Source of the DNA: Sideroxyarcus sp045866275
GTDB taxonomy: Bacteria; Pseudomonadota; Gammaproteobacteria; Burkholderiales; Gallionellaceae
Assembly (NCBI GenBank): GCA_045866275.1
Contig: BAAFRX010000013.1
Coordinates: 1 to 64,000, forward strand
Reading direction: 5' to 3'
DNA: 64,000 bases
This document shows, one piece after another, positions 25,206 through 32,673 of this stretch. A program made the position numbers and the translations under genes. The notes under the pieces are model-generated. The model saw only the letters and a program-made list of their open reading frames with translations. It had not been told where the DNA came from and did not search any database. Every line of letters starts with the position of its first letter. Within the stretch, counting starts at the first letter, position 1.

Positions 25206-26197
25206 CCCCCAGCGCCATCGCCCGCTACCTTGACCAGTATGTCATCGGACAGGATGCGGCCAAGAAGATCCTTTCCGTGGCCGTGTATTCGCATTACCGG
25301 AAACTCGGCAAGCCGCGGTCGAATGCCGTCGAGGCCGCCAAGAGCAATATTCTGCTGATTGGTCCGACCGGAACCGGCAAGACGCTGCTGTGCGAGACGC
25401 TTTCGAGAATCCTGCAAGTGCCGTTCGTCACCGCCAACGCCACTTCGCTGGCACAGTCCAAGTATGTCAACGAGGAAATTGAGGCATTGCTGCTGCGCCT
25501 TCTGGAAAAAGCAGGGGGAGACAGGGTCAGCGCCCAGCACGGCATCGTTTTTATCGACGAGGTCGACAAGCTGAAATCAACCGAAGGCGAGCAGAGTGGC
25601 GCGTCTGGAGAACGGGTGCAGCACGCCCTGCTGAAAATCATGGAAGGCACGCCGGTCAGGCTTGGCGGAACGCAAACGCTCGACACGACCAATATCCTTT
25701 TCATTTGCGCGGGGGCATTCGTGGGGCTGGAGAACATCGCGCTCTCAACCCATTCCTTTGGTTTCATTTCACTCGATGGCGGTGGCGGTAACGACAATCA
25801 AATCATTCTTGACAGGCTGAATTCGCGCGTGAAACCCACTGACCTGTTCACATACGGGCTGATTCCTGAATTTGCCGGGCGTTTGCCCATCGTGGCAAGT
25901 CTGCAGAACCTGCCCAAGGAGTTGTTGGTGAAGATCATGGTGGAGCCGCGCAATTCGATCTACAACCAGTTCCGCGAGAGACTCAAGGACGAGGGGGTCG
26001 AGCTGGAGATCGAGCATGCGGCTTTTCAGCAGATTGCCGAACTGGCGCCCGAGTACAAGGTCGGTGCCCGCAGTCTGCGCGGGATATTCGAAGAAATTTT
26101 TACCCCGGTGCTGTTTCAGATTCCGGATTGCCCGGAGGTACGCAAGGTGATCATCAAATCACTGTTTGAAGAGCCGAGTCTGATCACTGCCGGCTAG
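25163..26197 (+). CDS. ClpX-like AAA+ ATPase lacking the zinc-binding domain
   Basis: A 344-residue paralogue of ClpX. It begins at the linker before the AAA+ module (TPSAIARYLDQYVIGQDAAK) with no N-terminal zinc domain. Walker A GPTGTGKT (67-74), Walker B GIVFIDEVDK (D132/E133) and the Arg-finger region GLIPEFAGRLP are intact, so ATP hydrolysis is likely. Three functional motifs differ: the pore loop GYVG is KYVN (100-103), the RKH-loop insertion is almost absent (RLGGTQTLDTTN, 166-177), and the ClpP-contact IGF is FGF (199-201). Good ribosome site AGAAGGA. Its stop codon lies at the edge of the MITE at 26195, so the original C-terminus may have been cut. Confidence 0.85.
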   Translation: MDSSNTQPTPKQKLTPSAIARYLDQYVIGQDAAKKILSVAVYSHYRKLGKPRSNAVEAAKSNILLIGPTGTGKTLLCETLSRILQVPFVTANATSLAQSKYVNEEIEALLLRLLEKAGGDRVSAQHGIVFIDEVDKLKSTEGEQSGASGERVQHALLKIMEGTPVRLGGTQTLDTTNILFICAGAFVGLENIALSTHSFGFISLDGGGGNDNQIILDRLNSRVKPTDLFTYGLIPEFAGRLPIVASLQNLPKELLVKIMVEPRNSIYNQFRERLKDEGVELEIEHAAFQQIAELAPEYKVGARSLRGIFEEIFTPVLFQIPDCPEVRKVIIKSLFEEPSLITAG

Positions 26198-26336
26198 TGT
26201 AGTGTTGCACGCTATCTGGAACTTATGCCAAGGTGCGGGAAGCCCTTGTGGGTCGGGTTTTAACCCGACATGTCGGACTGAAGTCCGACCCACAAAGGTT
26301 CGCAATAAGTATCGTTAAGAGTGCAGCACTACACTA
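26195..26336. mobile_element. MITE-like element with TA duplications (Tc1/IS630 type)
   Basis: Imperfect terminal inverted repeats GTGTAGTGTTGCAC (26197-26210) and GTGCAGCACTACAC (26321-26334) are flanked by TA on both sides within CTAG (C-TA...TA-G), the target pattern of IS630/mariner-type elements. The 138-bp interior codes for nothing and contains a family A paired palindrome. Weaker inverted similarity (ACTTAT... / ...ATAAGT) extends the arms inward. Likely moved in trans by an IS630-family transposase. Confidence 0.8.
26248..26293 (+). repeat. Family A paired palindromic repeat inside the MITE
   Basis: Two 22-base palindromes face each other (26248-26269 and 26272-26293), with outer GTGGGTCGG and CCGACCCAC. 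Same family as in earP. It could form a strong hairpin and act as a terminator for the clpX-like gene. Confidence 0.88.
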
Positions 26337-26419
26337 GAGTCGATCAGATCATCAAGGCGGAATGGCTGATGGAACGGATCTTGCAGAAGCGTTCTCCCGC
26401 CTGGATACCCCGGTCAAGT

Positions 26420-28120
26420 TTAACGATCCTTCGTTTTGCAGTCATACATCGCCTGATCGGCTGCCGCGATCAGGGTCGATGAAGTGCTGCCATCCTGCGG
26501 AAAGCGGCTGTAGCCGATGCTGCCGCCGGAGTGCAGTTCGATATCCAGGTAGGGGATGGGCGCCGCCAGGGCGCTCTGCACCTTGTGTATCATCTGTTCG
26601 ATCTGCATGTCGTCCCATGTCCCTTCGAACAGGACGACGAACTCGTCGCCGCCGAGGCGCGCGGCGGTGTCGGATTCGCGCAGCAGGCTGCGCAGGCGTT
26701 GCGCAACGGCCTGCAATACCGCATCGCCTGCTCCGTGTCCGTGCGTGTCGTTGATGACCTTGAAATCGTCCAGATCGATGTACAGCAACAGCAATTGCTC
26801 GTTCTGTCGTTTGGCACGCGCCAGCGCATGCTCCAGCCGGTCGAGGAACATGCGCCGGTTGGGCAGGCTGGTCAGGCTGTCGTGGCTGGCTAGATGGTTG
26901 AGCTTCTCCTGCTGCACCTGCAGGTATTCGATCTGCTGCTGGATCTGTTGCTCCATCTGCAGGATGCTGAGCGCCAGATCGCCAATCTCATCCTTTCTTG
27001 CCACGGGCAGTTCACCGATTTTACCCTCCTCCGAAAAGCGTCTGATCTCTGCCACGATGCGATACAGGGGGCGATTGAAGTGGCGCGCCAGAAAGATGGC
27101 AAGCAAAATCGTCAGCGCGCTGAAGCTCAACACGATACCCAGCATGATCGAGGCGAGCTGTCTGCTTTCTGTTAAGACACTCGCCAACGGTTGTGACAGA
27201 CCGAGGAAGAACAGGTCGTTTTCTTCCATGCCCGGAATGGCTCTGGAGACGAAGGCGGCGATCAGCGGTTTGGCATCGGACGGACGGTTGGCCGTGACGA
27301 GATGCACTGCTGTATTCCTGCTGCCGTTGTTCAGCAAGCCCGCCAAGGCGGGGAACTCATCCTGCGCGCGCGCGCGCTGCCCCCGTTCGAACGCGAAACT
27401 GCGCGAGGGATTTGGATGGATCAGGTAGTCGCCCCTGCCGTTTGCCAGATACAGATACACCGCGGGTGGCAGGTCGGCGGCCAGTTGCGCGAACAGGCCT
27501 TGCAGGTCCACGTTGATCACGATCAGGCCGATGGCGCGCTGCCGCGCATCATGGATGGGTGCGGCGACCTGCAGGGCGGGCCGGCCCTCGCCCGCGTGTG
27601 CACCCGTCTCGCGGTTGATCGTGGCGCGCGAGACATGGACGCTGCCGGGCGGTAGAGAGAGTGTCTCGAACACATAGGGGTAGTGGCCCTTCTCCTGCAG
27701 GTCGTCACCGCGGATGTGTAGCAGGCCATCCTTGGCGCGGTCGACGCGGATGCGTTCCATGCCATGATGGTCGGCCTCGATCAGGCGGATCTGGAAATAT
27801 TGCGGATGCACCGCCATCAAGCCCTCGAATAGCTTGGCGACGTTTTCTTCGCTGAATGCCTGAAAACCGGGGATGCCGCGTTGCAGGATGCGTGCTGCCT
27901 GCGGATGTTGTGCCATCAGCCGGGCATCCGCTTTTACGTCACGCAGGGCGACCGTCACCTGTCGCATCAATACCTGGGTCGCAGTCAGCAGACGTTCTTC
28001 TGACGATTGCAGGAGTTGGCTGCGACTGGCCTGATAGGCAAAGTATCCGGTCAGGCCGGTGCCCAGCAGGCCGACCATGACCAGCACCAGACCGAGCTGC
28101 CAGGCGATGGGGAATCTCAT
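26420..28120 (-). CDS. Diguanylate cyclase with periplasmic sensor domain
   Basis: A 566-residue membrane GGDEF protein. Transmembrane helix 1 (about 6-28), a periplasmic dCache/LapD-like region of about 290 residues, helix 2 (about 322-344), a HAMP-like linker and coiled coil (345-412), then a GGDEF domain with intact GGDEF (490-494) and an inhibitory I-site RESD (481-484) five residues before it. It should make cyclic di-GMP. No EAL domain. Its ATG overlaps the stop of the upstream binding-protein gene (ATGA), so the two are coupled. I chose ATG 28120 over the upstream in-frame start because the transmembrane helix follows directly. Confidence 0.92.
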   Translation of the reverse strand: MRFPIAWQLGLVLVMVGLLGTGLTGYFAYQASRSQLLQSSEERLLTATQVLMRQVTVALRDVKADARLMAQHPQAARILQRGIPGFQAFSEENVAKLFEGLMAVHPQYFQIRLIEADHHGMERIRVDRAKDGLLHIRGDDLQEKGHYPYVFETLSLPPGSVHVSRATINRETGAHAGEGRPALQVAAPIHDARQRAIGLIVINVDLQGLFAQLAADLPPAVYLYLANGRGDYLIHPNPSRSFAFERGQRARAQDEFPALAGLLNNGSRNTAVHLVTANRPSDAKPLIAAFVSRAIPGMEENDLFFLGLSQPLASVLTESRQLASIMLGIVLSFSALTILLAIFLARHFNRPLYRIVAEIRRFSEEGKIGELPVARKDEIGDLALSILQMEQQIQQQIEYLQVQQEKLNHLASHDSLTSLPNRRMFLDRLEHALARAKRQNEQLLLLYIDLDDFKVINDTHGHGAGDAVLQAVAQRLRSLLRESDTAARLGGDEFVVLFEGTWDDMQIEQMIHKVQSALAAPIPYLDIELHSGGSIGYSRFPQDGSTSSTLIAAADQAMYDCKTKDR

Positions 28121-29178
28121 GGCGCCAGTACCCGTGACAGGCGGTCGCCGGAGCGGATCCGTTCCCACAGCCTTTCGCGCCGCTCGGTGTCCTCGGGCGG
28201 TTGCAGCCACAAGGGGGTGTTGTTGGCCCGGTCGTTGCGGTCATCTTCCAGGGTGTTGGACAGCCCCTGCCGCTCGACCAGATAACGGCTGGCCTGCGGG
28301 TCGAGCAGATGGTCGATCCAGGCATGCGCCAGCGCCGGGTCGCGCGCATCGCGCGTAATGCTCCAGCAATCCAGCCAGGCCAGTGCCCTTTCCCGTGGCA
28401 GCACGTAACCGATATCGGCGCCCGCCTGCCTGAGCAGCCGCACCTGCTGCATGCCGTAGTTGGCGAACATCAGCGCGGCGCCGTGACGCATGAACAGACT
28501 AACCGATTCTTCCGGCTGGTTGTAGAAGCCGAGCACATTGCGCCGCAAGGCGATCAGGCGTTCGGCGGCGCGTGGGAGGTCACTGGGCGCGATACGGAAG
28601 GGGGTGGCGAGCCGCAGCGATTGTGCGGCCAGCGAGAAATTGTGCGTGCCGCCGTCGTAGGCGATGACCTTGCCGCGATAGCGTTCGTCCCACAGCGCGT
28701 TTATGGAGTCGGGAGGCGTGCGGAACTGCTTGCGGTCATAGATCAAACCCATCTGCGAATAGGTGTAGGGGATGGCGTAGGCATCGTCGCCTCGCATCAG
28801 GCCGGGGATGGCGGCAAGGTCGCGGAAGCGGGCGAGCTGGTTGCGCGTGTTCGGGATCTGCTCCGGGTGCAGCGCCTGGACCAGACCGGCGACGATGTAG
28901 CGCTGCAGTTCGGCGGTGTTGGCGGCGAACACGTCGTAGTCGTGCGCGCTGACCTTCTCCCACAAGGTCACGTCTGACGTGACGACGGTCAGCTCGACCT
29001 TCACCCGGTGCTCAAGCGCGAAACTGCGCACCACTTCCGGCTCCGCATACCCCGGCCAGGCCAGCACGCGCAGCACCGGCTGCGCTGCCCAGGCCGGCGC
29101 CGCTGCAAGCAGGAGCAGCACCAGCGCACACAGGGGGATGACGCGGCAGGCAGAGCGAAAACGTTGGACGGAGAACAT
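28117..29178 (-). CDS. PotD-like periplasmic solute-binding protein
   Basis: A 353-residue secreted protein with a signal peptide (hydrophobic 13-27, likely cleavage after AWA at 31). The mature protein has LRVLAWPGYAEPEVV, YDVFAANTAELQRYI, IPYTYSQMGLIYDR and LWDERYRGKVIAYDG, the pattern of spermidine/putrescine-binding proteins (PotD/PotF, NspS). No ABC permease or ATPase gene is adjacent; instead it is coupled to a diguanylate cyclase. This points to a sensory role rather than transport, by analogy with NspS, but ligand is unknown. ATG 29178 is chosen because a signal peptide begins there. Confidence 0.88.
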   Translation of the reverse strand: MFSVQRFRSACRVIPLCALVLLLLAAAPAWAAQPVLRVLAWPGYAEPEVVRSFALEHRVKVELTVVTSDVTLWEKVSAHDYDVFAANTAELQRYIVAGLVQALHPEQIPNTRNQLARFRDLAAIPGLMRGDDAYAIPYTYSQMGLIYDRKQFRTPPDSINALWDERYRGKVIAYDGGTHNFSLAAQSLRLATPFRIAPSDLPRAAERLIALRRNVLGFYNQPEESVSLFMRHGAALMFANYGMQQVRLLRQAGADIGYVLPRERALAWLDCWSITRDARDPALAHAWIDHLLDPQASRYLVERQGLSNTLEDDRNDRANNTPLWLQPPEDTERRERLWERIRSGDRLSRVLAP

Positions 29179-29200
29179 GCGGCGGACCCTAACCGTTACC

Positions 29201-30145
29201 CTATTCGGGGTCAATAGGGATGAGGGTAGAGCGCCGGTAGTGCGGTTCGGCCGCTGCCGTGCTTTCCCCGCCCAGTGCTTCGACGAAGGCGGGCAGCATC
29301 TTCTTCAGCTCGCCGGTCATCAAGGCGAAGTCGGCATCGAAGGCGTCGTCCTGTGCATCGCTGTCGGATTGCTCCTTGAGCAGGTCGAGTGCCTGCAGGC
29401 GTTTGATCTGTCCGTTCTCGTGCAGCACGAAGGAGATGCGGTCGTACCAGGTCATCGCCAGTTTGGTCACTTCCTTGCCGCCGCTGATGTGTCTGGCAAT
29501 CTCTTCTGCCTCCAGCGTGTGGCGCACATAACGCACGGTGGCGTTCTCTTCGCCTGCGGCGCGCAGTTCGCAATCGCGGTCGACGGTGAACACCGAGGGC
29601 AAATCCTCTCCGGCCAGCCAGGCGGTCATCGCGCGGCTGGGCGAGACCTCGGTCTTGAGCGGCGTGAAGGCGATGCCGTCCACCGACTTGACGAGCAGTT
29701 CGACCAGTTCATCCGCCTTGGCGAGATTGGCCGCATCCAGCACCAGCAGGCCGGCGGCCGTATCTATCCAGGCGCAGGTGCGGCGGCGCACGGCGAAGGC
29801 GCGCGGCAGCAGTTCGTCGGTGACCGCTTCCTTGAGTTGCTTCATCTGTTTGCGGCCGGGCTTGTAGCCCTGCTGTTCTTCCATCTCCAGCGCGCGTGCC
29901 TTGCAGATGGTGTTGATGACCGAAGCGGGCAACAGCTTCTTCTCCGCGCCGAGGCAGATCAACAGCTGCTTGCCCAGTGTGTGCACGAAAGCTGCTTCGC
30001 CTTCCTTGGGCGGTATCCAGCCCGTGCGTTGCATCTCCAAACCGGAGCAGGGCTGCAGTGCGTGCGCGGAGAACTTTTCCTTAAGCTGTTCGGGCGTGAC
30101 ATCCCACTGATTGAGACGATAGAGGATCAGATTCTTGAACCACAT
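29201..30145 (-). CDS. rdgC: Recombination-associated protein RdgC
   Basis: Ring-shaped DNA-binding protein that limits RecA action and is needed for replication fork stability when recombination is impaired. The 314-residue protein begins MWFKNLILYRL, and has GWIPP, LQPCSGLEMQRTG and LLPASVINTICKARALEMEE. Length matches the family (about 300). Same strand as parC upstream and the binding-protein gene downstream, with 89- and 22-base gaps. Confidence 0.95.
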   Translation of the reverse strand: MWFKNLILYRLNQWDVTPEQLKEKFSAHALQPCSGLEMQRTGWIPPKEGEAAFVHTLGKQLLICLGAEKKLLPASVINTICKARALEMEEQQGYKPGRKQMKQLKEAVTDELLPRAFAVRRRTCAWIDTAAGLLVLDAANLAKADELVELLVKSVDGIAFTPLKTEVSPSRAMTAWLAGEDLPSVFTVDRDCELRAAGEENATVRYVRHTLEAEEIARHISGGKEVTKLAMTWYDRISFVLHENGQIKRLQALDLLKEQSDSDAQDDAFDADFALMTGELKKMLPAFVEALGGESTAAAEPHYRRSTLIPIDPE

Positions 30146-30234
30146 GATTGCGTTTTGCCTTGCAGAAAAAAGGGCGCGATTCTAGCGCAGATGCGTGCGG
30201 GTGCCACTGTGGCGACACCCGCAACACGCGTGAC

Positions 30235-32673
30235 TTACGATTGCAGGCCGACTACGACCGCCTTGCCCTTCAGCGCCAGCGCCTTGCCCATGCGTGCGCG
30301 TTTGCCGAAGTGGCTCTGCAAGTCCTTGTCGTTGAGCGACATGCTCTGTTCCTTGCTGCCGTTGGAAGTGATCACGGTGACCTTGGGCTGGCTGGTCACG
30401 GTCACGGCCGCCAATTCGTCGCCGTCCGCCATGCCCATCACCACCACGCCCTTGCCGCCGCCCGCGAGCTGCTTCATCTCGGCCAGCAGGAAAGCGAGCA
30501 GACGGCCTGATTTGCAAGCGGCCACCACCAGCGCGTTGTCGCTGGGCGTGAACAATGCGGGTGCGAGGATCGCTTCGCCTTCCACGCTGATGAACTGTTT
30601 GCCCGCCTTGTTGCGGCCCACCATGTTGCCAAGGGTGCAGGTAAAACCGTAACCGGCAGCAGTCGCCAGCATCACGTGTTGCTCCGCGTTGCCGCAGATC
30701 ACGTGCACGATCTTCGCGCCGGTGGCCACCTCGATCAGCGTGGCCAATGGCACGCCGTCGCCGCGCCCGCCGGGCAGCAGATGCACGGGGATGCTACACA
30801 CGCGGCCGTTGCTGCAGATCACGATGCAATGGTCGGTGGTGCGGCATTCGAATGCGCCCAACAGGCCGTCGCCATCCTTGAACGAGATGCCGGTCAGATC
30901 GAGACCGTGGCCCTGACGCGTGCGACCCCAGTGTTTTTTCGAGATCAGTACCGTCACCGGTTCGTCCACCACCTGCGCGGTCAGCACCACGCGTTCGGCC
31001 TGTTCGATCAAGGTGCGACGCTCGTCGCCGTAGGTCTTGATGTCTGCGTCAATCTCTTTGGCCACGCGGCGACGCATCATGCTGTCGGAACCGAGTAGCT
31101 TGCCCAGCTCATCGCCTTCTTCCTTGAGCTGTTTCAGCTCGCGTTCGATCTTGATGCCTTCCATCTTCGCCAATTGACGCAGACGGATCTCGAGGATGTC
31201 CTCGGCCTGACGGTCGGACAGGTCGAAGCGTGCGATCAGCGCCGGTTTTGGCTCGTCCGATTCGCGGATCAGCGCGATCACTTCGTCCAGATTCAGGTAC
31301 ACGATCATGCGCCCGTCGAGGATGTGGATACGGTCGTTGACCTGTGCCAGACGGTGTTCGCAACGGCGGCGCACGGTGGTGATGCGGAAGGTCGCCCACT
31401 CGCGCAACACCTCGGTCATCGGCTTCTGGCGCGGACGGCCATCCAGACTGATCATCACCATGTTCAGTTGCAGCGAACTTTCCAGACTGGTGTGCGCCAG
31501 CAGGATGGTCATCAGCTCGTCCACCGACTGACGGCTGGACTTGGGTTCGAACACCAGCCGCACGGCCTGGTCCTTGTCTGATTCGTCGGTCACCCTGTCC
31601 AGCACCGACAGCAGCAGTTGCTTGTTCTGCACCTGTTCCTGCGTGAGCGCCTTCTTGTTGGCGCGCACCTTGGGATTGGTCAGTTCCTCGATCTCTTCCA
31701 TGATCTTCTTGGCCGAGGTGCCGTGCGGCAGTTCGTACACCGCCACGCGCCACTGGCCGCGCGCCAGTTCTTCGATCTTCCAGCGCGCGCGCATCTTGAG
31801 CGAGCCGCGACCCGTGCGGTAACACTCGGCAATCTCGCGCGGCGAGGAGATGATCTGACCGCCGCTGGGCAGGTCGGGACCGGTGATCGGGGTCAGCAAT
31901 TCCTCATCGGAACATTTCGGATCGCGCACGCAGATGGCGGCGGCAGCACCGATCTCGCGCAGGTTGTGCGAGGGGATCTCGGTCGCCATGCCGACCGCGA
32001 TGCCGGAGGCGCCGTTGAGCAGCACCATGGGCAGACGCGCCGGCAACATGGCCGGCTCGTCGAAGTGGCCGTCGTAGTTCGGCTGCCTGTCCACCGTGCC
32101 CATGTCCAGCTCGGCCAGCAGCAGCTCGGCGATCGGCGTCAGGCGCGCTTCGGTGTAGCGCATCGCGGCGGCGTTGTCGCCGTCGCGCGAACCGAAGTTG
32201 CCCTGACCGTCCACCAGCGGATAACGCATGGAGAAGTTCTGCGCCAGGCGCACCATCGCTTCATAGGCGGACGAGTCGCCGTGCGGGTGGAACTTGCCCA
32301 GCACCTCGCCCACCACGCGCGCGGACTTTACATGCTTGCTGTTGTGCACCAGCCCCATCTCGCGCATCGCATACAGGATGCGGCGCTGCACCGGCTTCTG
32401 GCCGTCGCACACGTCGGGCAGGGCGCGGCCCTTGACCACGGATACCGCGTATTCCAGATAGGCGCGCTCGGCATACTGCGCCAACGGCACCGAGTCGCCA
32501 TCCGGCGGCGGGGGCAGCGGGGCGAACTGGCGTGTGTTGCCGCCGCCGTCGCCAGCTGCGGCGACCTCTGCTCCCTCTCCCTCCGGGGGAGGGTTGGGGT
32601 GGGGGAAACGGTCATTGTCATGACCGTCCGGCTGTGCGTTCTCTTCTTCGAAAAGTTGTGGCAGATCAGACAT
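30235..32673 (-). CDS. parC: DNA topoisomerase IV subunit A
   Basis: Breakage-reunion subunit of topoisomerase IV, used to decatenate daughter chromosomes. The 812 residues have VVKGRALPDVCDGQKPVQRR, the QRDR HPHGDSSAYEAM with wild-type Ser and Glu, and the active-site Tyr in AAAMRYTEARL. The N-terminus is unusually long: a family B repeat (32571-32615) adds PHPNPPPEGEGA between the start and DGDSVPLAQYAERAY. It overlaps parE by eight bases. Confidence 0.97.
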   Translation of the reverse strand: MSDLPQLFEEENAQPDGHDNDRFPHPNPPPEGEGAEVAAAGDGGGNTRQFAPLPPPPDGDSVPLAQYAERAYLEYAVSVVKGRALPDVCDGQKPVQRRILYAMREMGLVHNSKHVKSARVVGEVLGKFHPHGDSSAYEAMVRLAQNFSMRYPLVDGQGNFGSRDGDNAAAMRYTEARLTPIAELLLAELDMGTVDRQPNYDGHFDEPAMLPARLPMVLLNGASGIAVGMATEIPSHNLREIGAAAAICVRDPKCSDEELLTPITGPDLPSGGQIISSPREIAECYRTGRGSLKMRARWKIEELARGQWRVAVYELPHGTSAKKIMEEIEELTNPKVRANKKALTQEQVQNKQLLLSVLDRVTDESDKDQAVRLVFEPKSSRQSVDELMTILLAHTSLESSLQLNMVMISLDGRPRQKPMTEVLREWATFRITTVRRRCEHRLAQVNDRIHILDGRMIVYLNLDEVIALIRESDEPKPALIARFDLSDRQAEDILEIRLRQLAKMEGIKIERELKQLKEEGDELGKLLGSDSMMRRRVAKEIDADIKTYGDERRTLIEQAERVVLTAQVVDEPVTVLISKKHWGRTRQGHGLDLTGISFKDGDGLLGAFECRTTDHCIVICSNGRVCSIPVHLLPGGRGDGVPLATLIEVATGAKIVHVICGNAEQHVMLATAAGYGFTCTLGNMVGRNKAGKQFISVEGEAILAPALFTPSDNALVVAACKSGRLLAFLLAEMKQLAGGGKGVVVMGMADGDELAAVTVTSQPKVTVITSNGSKEQSMSLNDKDLQSHFGKRARMGKALALKGKAVVVGLQS
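32571..32615 (-). repeat. Family B palindromic repeat inside parC
   Basis: On the minus strand it reads CCCCCACCCCAACC, then CTCCCCCGGAGGGAGAGGG. Translated in frame as part of the ParC N-terminal extension. Same family as 12003-12040 and 60489-60525. Confidence 0.8.

Noticed and set aside
30197..30222. GCGGGTG...CACCCGC hairpin downstream of parC
   Set aside because: No T-run follows on the minus strand, so it is not a convincing intrinsic terminator, and rdgC continues on the same strand.
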